64,000 nucleotides of DNA from NCBI GenBank assembly GCA_026707545.1, contig JAPOWR010000001.1, positions 868,001 to 932,000 of the forward strand, read 5' to 3'. Source of the stretch: Acidobacteriota bacterium. Lineage in GTDB: Bacteria > Acidobacteriota > Thermoanaerobaculia > Multivoradales > Multivoraceae. Every line of letters begins with the position of its first letter. The first letter of the stretch is position 1. Position numbers and translations under genes: made by a program. Shown here one piece after another: positions 37,926 through 46,741 of this stretch. Below the pieces are notes generated by a model. The model saw only the letters and a list, made by a program, of their open reading frames with translations. It had not been told where the DNA came from and searched no databases.

Positions 37926-39083
37926 GTGAAGGAGGCGGCCGGGCTCTACGTCCATATCCCGTTCTGTTCGGCGATCTGTCCATACTGCGACTTCGCGGTG
38001 GCGCGTGGTGGCGGGCCGGATCGGGAGCAGTTCGTGGCCGCTCTGTGCAGGGAGATCGAGAATCGGTCGGGTCGGGACGAAGACGCCCTCGAGTCCGCCC
38101 GGTTCGACACGGTGTACTTCGGGGGCGGTACGCCGTCGGCGTTGAGCCTGGAGCAGCTCCGGGTGATTCGGCGGCGGCTGGTCCGGAGGTTCGCGATCGA
38201 TCCGGAGGCCGAGTGGACGATCGAGGTGAATCCGGAGGATGCCTCGGCTGAGTCGTTGGCCGGTTGGCGTGAACTTGGTTTCGATCGGATCAGCCTGGGG
38301 CTGCAGGCGCTGGACGATCGGGCGTTGCGCTTTCTCGGCCGGCGGCATGACGCGGCGGCGGCGCGGACGAGCGTCGGACGGGCGCGGGAGGCGGGTTTCC
38401 GGTCGGTGTCGGTCGACCTGATCTACTCGCTGCCGGGGTTCGATGGCGGCTGGTGGCTCCGGACGCTGGACGAAGCGGCGGCGCTCGGGCCGGATCACGT
38501 CTCCTGCTACGAACTGACGATCCACGACGGCACGCCGTTCGGCCGGCGGCGCGACGCGGGCAGGTTGTGCGAAACCGGGGAGGACGAGAGGGCCGCGAAC
38601 TTCGTCGCCACGCACCGTCGTCTCGCCGAGTTGGGCTACGAGGGGTACGAGGTCTCGAACTTCGCTCGCCGGGAGGCGGATCGGAGCCGCCACAACCGGA
38701 AGTACTGGCGGCATCAGCCCTATCTGGGTCTCGGACCCTCTTCGCACTCATTCGCCGGTCGCAGCCGGTGGTGGAATGTGGCTGGCTGGAAGGACTGGAG
38801 CGCCGCGGTGGCGGGCGGCGACTCGCCGGTGGCCGGTCGCGAGGAGCTGACCAGCGATCAACTGTTGCTGGAGGCTGTGATGATGGGACTTCGCCAGCGA
38901 TCCGGCATCGACTGCGCCGCCCTGGAGCGGTGCTTCGGCATCGATCCGGCCGCTGGAGCCGCCGGGCAGATCGAAGCCTGGGAGAAGGCGGGCTGGCTCC
39001 GGGTGCGCGGTCGTCGCCTGGAGCCAACCCTCGAGGGCATGGCCCGGGCGGATCGTCTGGCGCGGGAGTGGAGACTGCCCTAG
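37926..39083 (+). CDS. hemW: Haem chaperone HemW (radical-SAM, coproporphyrinogen oxidase-like)
   Basis: A 385-residue radical-SAM protein. The [4Fe-4S] ligands are Cys14, Cys18 and Cys21 in 'IPFCSAICPYCDF'. 'YFGGGTPSALSLEQL', 'LGLQALDDRALRFLGRRH' and especially 'SRHNRKYWRHQPYLGLGPSSHSF' (HNxxYW, the HemW haem-binding signature) separate it from true HemN. The C-terminal 'LLLEAVMMGLRQRSGID' is typical. GTG at 37926 is the only start near the conserved N terminus; the upstream ribosome site is weak. It follows the DUF3604 gene by 25 nt and converges with the TPR gene (4-nt overlap). Confidence 0.9.
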   Translation: MKEAAGLYVHIPFCSAICPYCDFAVARGGGPDREQFVAALCREIENRSGRDEDALESARFDTVYFGGGTPSALSLEQLRVIRRRLVRRFAIDPEAEWTIEVNPEDASAESLAGWRELGFDRISLGLQALDDRALRFLGRRHDAAAARTSVGRAREAGFRSVSVDLIYSLPGFDGGWWLRTLDEAAALGPDHVSCYELTIHDGTPFGRRRDAGRLCETGEDERAANFVATHRRLAELGYEGYEVSNFARREADRSRHNRKYWRHQPYLGLGPSSHSFAGRSRWWNVAGWKDWSAAVAGGDSPVAGREELTSDQLLLEAVMMGLRQRSGIDCAALERCFGIDPAAGAAGQIEAWEKAGWLRVRGRRLEPTLEGMARADRLAREWRLP

Positions 39084-40729
39084 CGGAAGACCGACGCTTC
39101 GAGTTCCACGTCGGCGCTCTGCCACGCCCTCGCGAAGCGCTCTTCCACCTCGTCCGCTTCCTGCTTCCGGTCCTGCGCGCGCAGCGCCTCCGCGAGGCCG
39201 AACAGGGACCAGCCGTTGTGCGGGTTGTGCTCCAGGTCGCGGCGGTAGACGGCTTCGGCCTCGGTCGCGTGCCCGGCTTCGAGCAGCACGGCGCCCAGGG
39301 ACTGGCGCACGGGGTAGTGGAAGGACGGTGGTTCGGCGTAGCGGAAGCTGTCCTGGAGGGCCACGGCTGAGCGCATCTTGTTGATCGCGCGGCCCATCCG
39401 GCCCCGGGCCGCCTGGATCTCGCCGGCGAGCAAGTGCTCGGTCAGGCGCACCAGGTCGGAACCGGTGGCGAAGGAAATGCTCAGGTCCGACAGTTCAGTG
39501 CTCCGCCGCAGCTTGCCGAGTGCCTTGAGGTGCCGTCTGGCGGCGCGCGGATCGCCGCCGGCGGCAAGGGCCAGACCCCGGGCGTAGTGCCACATCGCGG
39601 TCTGGAAGGTCTGGCCGGCGGCAGGTCGCGGCGTGTCGAGGACCTCCTGCCAGCGGCCGAACCGGACGCGCGCGAACAGAGGCGTCGCCAGGTAGTTCTG
39701 GAGGAAGGGGAGAGTCGGAGCGAGTTCGGCGGGGACCTCCTCGGCCAGGTTGTCGGCGCTCTCGATCGCGAGTTCGGCGCGGCCGCCGAAAGTGGCGGCA
39801 GCCCACAGGAAGTGGATGTTGTGGGGGTAGTAGCCGACCGCGTAGAGCCCCTGGGCGCTGCACTGGGCGATGTAGTCGAGGTCGGCGGCAATCGCGCGCT
39901 GGTTCGACGTCACGGCGTCGTCGTAGCGGCCGACGCGGATATAGATGTGAGCCGGCATGTGGACCAAATGACCGGCGGCCGGCATGAGCTTGCCGAGGGC
40001 GTCGGCGCTCGGCTCGGCGAGCTGCGGTTCCCGGGCTTCCATCAGGTGGATGTAGTAGTGGTGGGCGCCAGGGTGGTCGGGATGCGCCGCGATCACACGC
40101 TCGAGGAGTTCCTTCACCTCCAGGGTTCCCGGTTGCGGCTCGCCGCCGCGCCAGTAGTCCCAGGGCATCGTGTTCATGATCGCCGCGGCGTGCAGGGTGG
40201 CCGCTTCCGGATCGTCCGGGAACCGCTTCGCGACCGCCGCGATCGCGTCGACCCATGCCGCGTCGAACGCCTGACGGTCGGCGTCCCCGTCGGCGGAGTA
40301 GCGGCTCGCCAGAGCGTCGATCAGGGCCTGCTCCCGCTCACTTCCGCTGGCGCGCCGCTCTTGTGCCTGCTCGAGGCTCTCCAGCGCCCGGAGTTCGCGC
40401 TCACGCGGCATCGAGTCGTTCAAGTTGCGGCCCAGGGCCAGCGCCCTGCCCCAGTACGGCATCGGCGCTTCCGAGTCGAGCCGGGCCGCTTCCTCGAACG
40501 CCCGCACGGCCTCGGCGTGGTTGAACGCATAGACGAGGCGCAACCCCTGATCGAAGAAGCGCTGCGCTGCTTCCGACGAGGTAGTGATCGGGTAGTGCAG
40601 ATCGCCCAGGCCCTCCAGCGTCGGCGCGAGCGGCTCGCCGGCGTCGCTGGCTGTGATCGCCCCGACGCCGATCACCGGAATCGTCAACGCGACGATGACG
40701 GTTCGCAGGATGCGTGTGCTGGTCCTCAT
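39080..40729 (-). CDS. Secreted tetratricopeptide-repeat protein
   Basis: A 549-residue protein with an N-terminal signal segment ('LRTVIVALTIPVIGVGAITASD') and helical repeats: 'AAQRFFDQGLRLVYAFNHAEAVRAFEEAARLDSEAPMPYWGRALALG' (landmark at residues 55-100), 'GRYDDAVTSNQRAIAADLDYI' and 'NPHNGWSLFGLAEALRAQDRKQEADEVEERF'. A central 'HPGAHHYYIHLMEA' and 'HLVHMPAHIYIRVGRY' are conserved His-rich segments of this family, widespread in environmental bacteria and of unknown function. ATG at 40729; divergent from ddl. Confidence 0.8.
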   Translation of the reverse strand: MRTSTRILRTVIVALTIPVIGVGAITASDAGEPLAPTLEGLGDLHYPITTSSEAAQRFFDQGLRLVYAFNHAEAVRAFEEAARLDSEAPMPYWGRALALGRNLNDSMPRERELRALESLEQAQERRASGSEREQALIDALASRYSADGDADRQAFDAAWVDAIAAVAKRFPDDPEAATLHAAAIMNTMPWDYWRGGEPQPGTLEVKELLERVIAAHPDHPGAHHYYIHLMEAREPQLAEPSADALGKLMPAAGHLVHMPAHIYIRVGRYDDAVTSNQRAIAADLDYIAQCSAQGLYAVGYYPHNIHFLWAAATFGGRAELAIESADNLAEEVPAELAPTLPFLQNYLATPLFARVRFGRWQEVLDTPRPAAGQTFQTAMWHYARGLALAAGGDPRAARRHLKALGKLRRSTELSDLSISFATGSDLVRLTEHLLAGEIQAARGRMGRAINKMRSAVALQDSFRYAEPPSFHYPVRQSLGAVLLEAGHATEAEAVYRRDLEHNPHNGWSLFGLAEALRAQDRKQEADEVEERFARAWQSADVELEASVFR

Positions 40730-40789
40730 GGCGGTCAGAGTAACAGCGGCAGCCGAACGGCAGTAGCATCCCCTCCCGGTGGCTAAGGC

Positions 40790-41797
40790 ATGGCGCGAAT
40801 CGCAGTTCTGACCGGAGGTTCGACGCCGGAGCGGACGGTCGCCCTGGCGGGCGCGGCCAAGGTCTCGGCCGCCCTGCGCGCCAGCGGCCACGAGGTCGCC
40901 GCGTTCGACACGATCGAAGCGGGCCCCCTGGACGCCGAACTGGAGCGGCAGCGTCTGGGGCGTGCCGTCGGCACCCGCCCGCCGTCGCTGGCCGAGCTGC
41001 GCGAGCTGGAAGCGCGCGAAGACCTGCCGGCCCTGGTCACGGGCGATCTCGGCAGCCACGACGCCGTCTTCCTCGTGCTCCACGGCCGCCAGGGCGAGGG
41101 CGGCGAAGTCCAGGAGCTGCTGGAGGCCGCCGGCATCGCCTTCACCGGCAGCGACGCCCAGAGCAGTCTTCTCGCGATGGACAAGGACGAGAGCAAGCGC
41201 CGCTTCCGCGATGCCGACATCCCGACTCCCGACTGGCTGACCTGGCCGGCCCGGCAATCGGACATCGAAGAACTCGGCCTGCCCCTGATCGTCAAGCCGT
41301 CACGGGTGGGCTCGACGGTCGGCTTGACCCTCATGCCGGACCCCTTCGACCTCGACTCGGCGGTTGGCAAGGCCCTCACGTTCGACGACCAGGTGATTCT
41401 GGAACGGTTCCTGCCGGGACGGGAGTACACCGTCGGCGTGCTGGACGGCCTGGCCCTGGGTGTCGGCGAGATCATCTCGCCGGACGCGATCTTCGACTAC
41501 CACAGCAAGTACACGCCGGGCCGGGCCCAGGAGCTCTTCCCGGCCGACATCGGTTCGGACCTCGAAAGACGTCTTCGCGAACTCGCTCTCGCTGCGCACG
41601 AGGCTCTGGAACTCCGGGACTTCTCCCGCGTCGACTTCCGCCTCGATGCCGCGGGCTCCCCCTACTGTCTCGAAGTCAACACCTTGCCGGGCATGACCCC
41701 CACCAGCCTTCTCCCCCAGTCCGCCGCGGTCTTCGGGATCTCCTTCGAAGACCTCTGCGACCGAATGATCCGTCTGGCCCTCGCTCGCGCTCCGTAG
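40790..41797 (+). CDS. ddl: D-alanine--D-alanine ligase
   Basis: ATP-grasp enzyme making D-Ala-D-Ala for peptidoglycan; cytoplasmic, 335 residues. 'IAVLTGGSTPERTVALAGA' corresponds to the N-terminal GGxSxE region, here GGSTPE. 'VFLVLHGRQGEGGEVQELLEAAGIAFTGSD', 'PLIVKPSRVGSTVGLTLM', 'ILERFLPGREYTVGVLDG' and 'YCLEVNTLPGMTPTSLLPQSA' are the usual ATP- and substrate-binding segments. It stands alone rather than in a division/cell-wall cluster, convergent with metB. Confidence 0.93.
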   Translation: MARIAVLTGGSTPERTVALAGAAKVSAALRASGHEVAAFDTIEAGPLDAELERQRLGRAVGTRPPSLAELRELEAREDLPALVTGDLGSHDAVFLVLHGRQGEGGEVQELLEAAGIAFTGSDAQSSLLAMDKDESKRRFRDADIPTPDWLTWPARQSDIEELGLPLIVKPSRVGSTVGLTLMPDPFDLDSAVGKALTFDDQVILERFLPGREYTVGVLDGLALGVGEIISPDAIFDYHSKYTPGRAQELFPADIGSDLERRLRELALAAHEALELRDFSRVDFRLDAAGSPYCLEVNTLPGMTPTSLLPQSAAVFGISFEDLCDRMIRLALARAP

Positions 41798-41806
41798 CGG
41801 CCGGTC

Positions 41807-42988
41807 CTACGCCGTCGCCGACCGCGGCCGGTGCAGGACGCCGTCCAGCGCGCCGCGCAGGTCAGCCACCAGGTCGTCCGTGTTCTCGATTCCGATCGAG
41901 AGTCGCAGAAGCTGGTCGCTGATGCCGGCCGCGGCGCGGGCCTCAGGCGTCATCGAGGCGTGGCTCATCGTGGCTGGGTGGGAAACCAGACTCTCGACGC
42001 CGCCAAGGGACTCGGCGAAGGCAAAGCACGTCAGGTGCGAGACCAGGTGGGCCACGTCGCCGGTGTCGCCTCTGAGGTCGAAGCTCGCCATGGCGCCGAA
42101 GCCGTCCTGCTGGCGGCTCGCGATGTCGTGGCCGGGGTGGTCCGGCAGGCTCGGATGGTAGACCTGCTGGACGGCGGGATGCTCACGGAGCATCCCGACC
42201 ACCGCAAGCGCGTTCTCCTCGTGGCAGCGCAGACGACTGTGCAGTGTGCGCAGGCCGCGAAGCGTCAGGTAGCTGTCGAAGGGGGCTCCGGCGACGCCCA
42301 TCATGTTCGCCCACTCCTCGAAGAACTCGTGAAGTTCCGGAGTCGCCGCGATGACCGCGCCGCCGACCACGTCGCTGTGGCCGTTCAGGTACTTGGTCGT
42401 CGAGTGGATCACCACATCGGCGCCCCACTCGATGGGCCGCTGAAGCGCCGGCGACATGAACGTGTTGTCGGCCACGACCAGCGCGCCGGCCTGCTTCGCG
42501 TGCCGGCAGACGGCTTCCAGATCGGTGATCCGGAGCAACGGGTTGCTTGGCGTCTCGACCAGGACCAGCCTCGGACGGGTGGAGAGGGCCGCCGCCATGG
42601 CCTGCCGGTTCGTCAGGTCGACGAACTCGACTTCGAGCAGGCCGCGCTGCTGGTAGCGGTCGAGCAACCGGAAGGTGCCGCCGTAGCAGTCGTGGGCGGC
42701 GACGATCCGGTCTCGCGGGTCGAGCAGTTGGCAGACCAGGGTGACGGCCGCCATGCCGGAGGCGGTGACGACCGCACCGTGACCGCCTTCGGCCTCGGCG
42801 AGGGCCTCGGCGAGGGCAGTGCGCGTCGGATTGCCGGAGCGCGTGTAGTCGTAAGGACGTTTGCCGTCCAGGCCGGCGAACGTGAAGTTGGCCGACAGGT
42901 GCAGCGGTGGAACGACCGCTCCGTGGTGTTCGTCGGAGGCGAGCGCCGCGCGCACGGCGCGGGTTGCCGGGTCGTGGTTCGAGGTCAT
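41807..42988 (-). CDS. metB: Cystathionine gamma-synthase (trans-sulfuration PLP enzyme)
   Basis: A 393-residue Cys/Met-metabolism PLP enzyme joining cysteine with an activated homoserine to give cystathionine on the route to methionine. Motifs: 'YDYTRSGNPTRTALAEALAE', 'AAHDCYGGTFRLLDRY', 'VVADNTFMSPALQRPIEWGADVVIHSTTKYLNGHSDVVGG' as landmark with PLP-lysine Lys199, and 'ESLGGVESLVSHPATMSHASM'. A cystathionine beta/gamma-lyase or O-acylhomoserine sulfhydrylase activity cannot be excluded from sequence alone, but the SAM-riboswitch upstream supports a methionine-biosynthetic role. The ATG at 42988 has GGAGA 7 nt upstream. Confidence 0.9.
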   Translation of the reverse strand: MTSNHDPATRAVRAALASDEHHGAVVPPLHLSANFTFAGLDGKRPYDYTRSGNPTRTALAEALAEAEGGHGAVVTASGMAAVTLVCQLLDPRDRIVAAHDCYGGTFRLLDRYQQRGLLEVEFVDLTNRQAMAAALSTRPRLVLVETPSNPLLRITDLEAVCRHAKQAGALVVADNTFMSPALQRPIEWGADVVIHSTTKYLNGHSDVVGGAVIAATPELHEFFEEWANMMGVAGAPFDSYLTLRGLRTLHSRLRCHEENALAVVGMLREHPAVQQVYHPSLPDHPGHDIASRQQDGFGAMASFDLRGDTGDVAHLVSHLTCFAFAESLGGVESLVSHPATMSHASMTPEARAAAGISDQLLRLSIGIENTDDLVADLRGALDGVLHRPRSATA

Positions 42989-43020
42989 GTGAGTCTCCGG
43001 TCGAAAGGGAGTTGGGTGGG

Positions 43021-43036
43021 TTCCGCTTGCGCGGAA
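43021..43036 (-). other. Small perfect hairpin in the metB leader
   Basis: TTCCGC-GCAA-GCGGAA on the minus strand, 6-bp stem with a GCAA tetraloop, between the riboswitch and the metB start. No T-tract follows, so it is not a standard terminator; it may take part in expression-platform folding. Confidence 0.4.
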
Positions 43037-43116
43037 CGGGTTCAACGCTCTCTCGAGAAGACTTCTACGGAGAGTGAACCGGAGGAGGCGCCGAAACCGC
43101 GTGGGCAGCTCGTTGA

Positions 43117-43241
43117 CTCATCTCTCGGCAAGCCCCGCCCGAAGGCGGGACTCCCGTAGGAGTTGGCACCTTCCCGGGGTTGCGACGCCCCGGTGGTTGC
43201 CCCGGCGTCGACGGGCCTGTCCCTCAGCCGGTCTCGATGAG
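43117..43241 (-). promoter_or_regulatory. SAM-I-type (S-box) riboswitch upstream of metB
   Basis: On the minus strand the 125-nt element starts with P1 CTCATC (43241-43236) and ends with the complementary GATGAG (43122-43117). In order it contains the conserved core words 'CTGAGGGACAGGCCCG', 'GACGCCGGGGCAACC', 'AAGGTGCCAACTCC' and a P4-like hairpin CCCGCC-TTCG-GGCGGG, matching the S-box consensus (GAGGGA, GGCCC, GCAACC, AGGTGC-AA-TCC). It lies about 130 nt before the metB ATG on the same strand. Known SAM-I riboswitches reduce expression of methionine genes when S-adenosylmethionine is abundant. The expression platform is not clear: no hairpin followed by a T-tract is seen between the aptamer and the gene, so control of translation initiation is possible. 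Confidence 0.88.
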
Positions 43242-43446
43242 TTGCTCCTGCCGCGGAGAACCGGGCCGAAGCGGGTGCATGTTAGCAGACCGCACTGCCC
43301 GCTTGGTCGCTTTGCGTAGTTGGCACGGTGTTATGCTGCCGGTGCCCCCAACTGACTCGAATTCGGCGGTAGACGCCGTTTGGTTTTCTTGACTCGGTTG
43401 CCCCGCACCTCCGCGCCGGAGGGGCGCAGACGGAAGGAGACGCAGG
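43242..43446 (+). promoter_or_regulatory. Upstream region of the TonB receptor, between it and the divergent riboswitch
   Basis: Together with the riboswitch this is the longest gene-free stretch (42989-43446). On the plus strand an extended -10-like TG-T-TATGCT sits at 43329-43337 without a convincing -35. A terminator-like hairpin follows at 43364-43378, and a strong ribosome site AAGGAGA at 43434-43440, 6 nt before the ATG. No coding sequence was recognised. Confidence 0.35.
43364..43390 (+). terminator. Terminator-like hairpin with T-rich tail in the TonB-receptor leader
   Basis: CGGCG-GTAGA-CGCCG (5-bp all-GC stem, 43364-43378) is followed directly by TTTGGTTTTCTT. It lies 57 nt upstream of the receptor start, on the coding strand. 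The stem is short, so it could be a weak terminator, an attenuator in the receptor leader, or chance. Confidence 0.4.
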
Positions 43447-46400
43447 ATGAGGAACAAGGTTGGCTGGATTCGCCCCGTGGGGTTTGTCGCACTGGCTCTT
43501 GCACTGTGCGCCACGGGCGCCTGGGCGCAGGCGACCGGACAGTTGAGCGGATTCGTTACGGACGCGGAGGGCGGCGCTCTGCCGGGCGTGAGCGTTACGG
43601 TGACGAACGTCGATACGAATCAGTCCCGGCTCGTGATGACCGGGCAGGACGGGTACTTCGCGGCGCCGCTACTGGCGCCGGGTGACTACAACGTGACCGC
43701 CGCGCTCGAGGGCTTCGTCCAGTTGAGCCGCGAAGGCGTCCGGGTCACCGCGGCAGAGACCGCCAGAATCGCCATGGAGCTCTCGGTCGGCGAGTTCTCC
43801 GAGACGATGACCGTAACCGGCGAGACGCCTCTCATCGAAACCTCGAATGCGACGCTGGGCGTGGTCGTCGACGAGGCGAAGATCGTTCAGTTGCCGCTCA
43901 ACGGGAGGAACTTCACCCAGTTGGGCACGCTCATCCCCGGCGTGGTCGAACCGCCCGCCCGCTTGGGCGGAGCGCGCGGCGACGCCGACGCCGCGATCCA
44001 CGGATTCGGCGCGGTCACCGCCGGCTTCGCGGTCAACGGCGTGCGCAACCAGTCGAACAACTTCCTGCTCGACGGCGCCGCGAACAACGACACGTTCAAC
44101 ACCGGCTTCGTCGTGCGGCCGCCGCCGGACGCGATCGAGGAGTTCAAGATCCTGACCCACTCCTACACCGCGGAGTTCGGCCGGAACGCCGGCTCGATCG
44201 TCAACGTGGTGACGAAGTCGGGGGGCAACAGCCTGCAGGGGAGCATCTGGGAGTTCAACCGCGACGACTCGCTGGAATCCCGGAACTACTTCTCGCCACC
44301 CGACCAGGAAAAGCCGACCCTCGCGCAGGATCAGTTCGGCGGCACGATCGGCGGCCCGCTGGTCACCGATCGGCTGTTCGGCTTCGGCTACTACGAGGGT
44401 TTCCGGAACACCCGCGGCACGACCCAGAACATCGCGGTGATGAGCGCGGCCGAGCGGATGGGCGATTTCTCGGGCGGCGGCACGATCATCGACCCGATGA
44501 CCGGCGAGCCCTTCCCGGGCAACGTGATCCCTGCCGACCGGCTGAGCCCGATCGCGACCAGGGTGATCAGCGAGTTCATGCCGTTGCCCAACGTGGGCAG
44601 CCGCTACATCGTCTCGCCCGACGTGACGGACGATCGCGACCAGTTCGGGCTGCGCCTGGACTTCCGGGTCGCCGACTCGCAGAACGTGCTTGTACGCGCT
44701 CTCAGGAGCACGTCCGATCGCTTCGAGCCGCCGACGGTCCGGCCGATCGGCAACACGGCGGCGTCCACGCTCGAGGACTACATGGTGTCCCACACGGCGA
44801 CCGTCGGCTCGAATGTGTTCAACCAGGTGCGCGTGATGTCGAGCGCGATCGACGCGGAACCGGTCGTCACCAGCGGCCTGACGAACTCCGATTACGGCAT
44901 CAACCTCCCCAACATCAACGAACTGGCCGTGGGCCTGCCGCAGTTCTCGATCTCGGGTTTCCCGAGCATGGGGGACCGGAATCAGCCGTTCGTCAAGCGG
45001 GAGAACGAGGTCGAGCAGTTCACGGAGGATCTCACGATCCTGCGCGGCCGCCACACGATCAAGGCGGGAATCGACTACCGGAACGAGAAGATGTTCATCG
45101 GCTTCATCAACCGGCCGAACGGTGACTTCGTGTTCCGCGGCACTCACACCGGCAGCGCGGCGGCCGACTTCCTGCTCGGGTTGCCTGCGCTCTTCCGGAC
45201 GGCGGTCCCGGGTGCCGACTCGATCAACGAGGGCGACGGCTCGCTGTACGCCGCGTACATCCAGGACGAGTTCCGGTTGTCGCCGCGGTTGACGTTGAAC
45301 CTCGGCCTTCGGTACGAGTTGGCCGAGCCCTTCGAGGACACGGGCGATGCGCTGAACAGCTTCCGGCCCGGCCAGCAGTCGACGCGCTTCCCCGACGCGC
45401 CGACCGGCCTCGTCTATCCGGGCGATGCGGGAGTGCCGGCGGGGACCTACGACACGGACTCGAACAACTTCGCGCCGCGGCTGGCGATGGTCTGGGATCC
45501 CGAGGGCAACGGCCGTTCGAGTCTCCGCCTCGGCTGGGGGCTGTTCCACGACAGTCTGCCGGGTCAGGGCGACTTCTTCCAGAACTCGGTCCTGGCGCCG
45601 CCGTTCAATCCGCTGGTCCAGCTCAACTCGCCGCCCACGGTGATGACGCTCGCCGATCCGCTCGCGAACCTCACGGGTGGCCCCACCAGATTCCCGCCGG
45701 GGATCATCTTCATCGGTTGGGGTAGCGAGTTCACGACGCCGAACTACCAGCACTACAACCTCACCTACCAGCGCCAGCTCGGCCAGAGCATCGGGCTCGA
45801 GGTCGGCTGGGTCGGCTCGCGTGGCCGGAACCTGCCGATCTTCATGGAGGTCAATCCGCGGGTCGTCGAGCCTGGCCAGACCACGCTCGGACCGCGCCAG
45901 TACCCGGCCTTCAGCCTGGTGCGGCCGACGTTCACGGTGGCCAAGTCCTGGTACGACGCGTTCCAGGCCAGCATCCGGATGCGGCCGACGCGAGGGCTGA
46001 ACTTCCTCTTCTCGTACACCTACGGTGAGGCGGAGGACCACGTCTCCGGGCTCAACATCGGCGGCGAGGAGCGGCCGATCGTTCCGGTCGACCTGGAGCG
46101 GTTGAGCTCCATCGACAGGGCGCTCGAGCGTGAGCGCGGCCCGGCGCTCTTCGATGTGGAACACCGGCTCGTGCTCAGCTTCGGCTACGACCTGCCGTCG
46201 CTCGAGGGCCGGAACGGGTTCGTGCGCGGGGTGTTCGGCAACTGGCAGTTGAACGGCATTCTGCAGTACCAGACGGGCTATCCGTTCCCGATTCGCGTTC
46301 GCGGCGACGACATCCGGGGCCTGACCTCGCGGCCGGACCAGGTCTGCGACCCGAACAGCGGCGCGCCGAATACGGTCGACAAGTGGTTCAACACGGAGTG

Positions 46401-46686
46401 CTTCGTGTTTCGGACGCTGGCGGAGACCGCCGAGCGGCGTGGCAACGCCGGCCGCAACCCGATTCGCGGTCCGGACTTCGAACGAGTCGACCTGTCGCTG
46501 ATCAAGCACATTCCGCTCGGCGGCGGCGACCGGTCGCTGCAGCTCCGGGTCGAGGCGTTCAACGTCTTCGACCGGGTCAACTTCGCCCAGCCGGGCAACC
46601 GGATCGGCGACCGCAGCTACGGAGTGATCACCGCGACGAACGGCGACGGCCGGATCGTTCAGCTCGGCATCAAGTACAGCTTCTGA
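43447..46686 (+). CDS. TonB-dependent receptor with N-terminal carboxypeptidase-regulatory domain (Oar-like)
   Basis: A 1079-residue outer-membrane transporter. Signal peptide 'FVALALALCATGAWAQA'; residues about 28-110 are a CarboxypepD_reg domain ('QLSGFVTDAEGGALPGVSVTVTN', 'APGDYNVTAALEGF'); then a plug with 'IETSNATLGVVVDEAKIVQLPLNGRNFTQL', 'FAVNGVRNQSNNFLLDGA' and 'YTAEFGRNAGSIVNVVTKSGGN' as landmarks; then a long beta-barrel ending 'IVQLGIKYSF' with terminal Phe. This is the architecture of the greatly expanded receptor families of Acidobacteriota, thought to import oligosaccharides, peptides or proteins; substrate unknown. No SusD-like partner is adjacent. Confidence 0.92.
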   Translation: MRNKVGWIRPVGFVALALALCATGAWAQATGQLSGFVTDAEGGALPGVSVTVTNVDTNQSRLVMTGQDGYFAAPLLAPGDYNVTAALEGFVQLSREGVRVTAAETARIAMELSVGEFSETMTVTGETPLIETSNATLGVVVDEAKIVQLPLNGRNFTQLGTLIPGVVEPPARLGGARGDADAAIHGFGAVTAGFAVNGVRNQSNNFLLDGAANNDTFNTGFVVRPPPDAIEEFKILTHSYTAEFGRNAGSIVNVVTKSGGNSLQGSIWEFNRDDSLESRNYFSPPDQEKPTLAQDQFGGTIGGPLVTDRLFGFGYYEGFRNTRGTTQNIAVMSAAERMGDFSGGGTIIDPMTGEPFPGNVIPADRLSPIATRVISEFMPLPNVGSRYIVSPDVTDDRDQFGLRLDFRVADSQNVLVRALRSTSDRFEPPTVRPIGNTAASTLEDYMVSHTATVGSNVFNQVRVMSSAIDAEPVVTSGLTNSDYGINLPNINELAVGLPQFSISGFPSMGDRNQPFVKRENEVEQFTEDLTILRGRHTIKAGIDYRNEKMFIGFINRPNGDFVFRGTHTGSAAADFLLGLPALFRTAVPGADSINEGDGSLYAAYIQDEFRLSPRLTLNLGLRYELAEPFEDTGDALNSFRPGQQSTRFPDAPTGLVYPGDAGVPAGTYDTDSNNFAPRLAMVWDPEGNGRSSLRLGWGLFHDSLPGQGDFFQNSVLAPPFNPLVQLNSPPTVMTLADPLANLTGGPTRFPPGIIFIGWGSEFTTPNYQHYNLTYQRQLGQSIGLEVGWVGSRGRNLPIFMEVNPRVVEPGQTTLGPRQYPAFSLVRPTFTVAKSWYDAFQASIRMRPTRGLNFLFSYTYGEAEDHVSGLNIGGEERPIVPVDLERLSSIDRALERERGPALFDVEHRLVLSFGYDLPSLEGRNGFVRGVFGNWQLNGILQYQTGYPFPIRVRGDDIRGLTSRPDQVCDPNSGAPNTVDKWFNTECFVFRTLAETAERRGNAGRNPIRGPDFERVDLSLIKHIPLGGGDRSLQLRVEAFNVFDRVNFAQPGNRIGDRSYGVITATNGDGRIVQLGIKYSF

Positions 46687-46698
46687 TCAGTCGGTGTT

Positions 46699-46731
46699 GT
46701 CGCCCGCATCCTGAGGCGGGATGCGGGCGAC
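46699..46731. terminator. Bidirectional hairpin between convergent genes
   Basis: A perfect 13-bp inverted repeat, GTCGCCCGCATCC, a 7-nt loop, GGATGCGGGCGAC, fills the 55-nt gap between the TonB receptor and the LAB_N gene. There is no T-tract on either side, so it would act as a Rho-independent terminator only weakly, but the position between convergent stops favours a 3'-end or RNA-stabilising role. Confidence 0.6.
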
Positions 46732-46741
46732 TCGCCGTTCC

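Noticed and set aside
43021..43036. Intrinsic terminator serving the SAM riboswitch
   Set aside because: The hairpin is perfect but followed by CCCACCCAAC with no T-tract, so it cannot be a standard Rho-independent terminator.
43321..43338. Sigma54-like TGGCAC...TATGC upstream of the TonB receptor
   Set aside because: The -24 TGGCAC is perfect but the GC of the -12 element is one base too far, and sigma54 spacing is strict; TG-T-TATGCT as an extended -10 fits at least as well.
42989..43446. tRNA or small protein gene in the longest gene-free gap
   Set aside because: No cloverleaf or GGTTC-type T-arm is visible and short frames lack ribosome sites or recognisable motifs; the gap is accounted for by the riboswitch, leader hairpins and the TonB-receptor promoter region.
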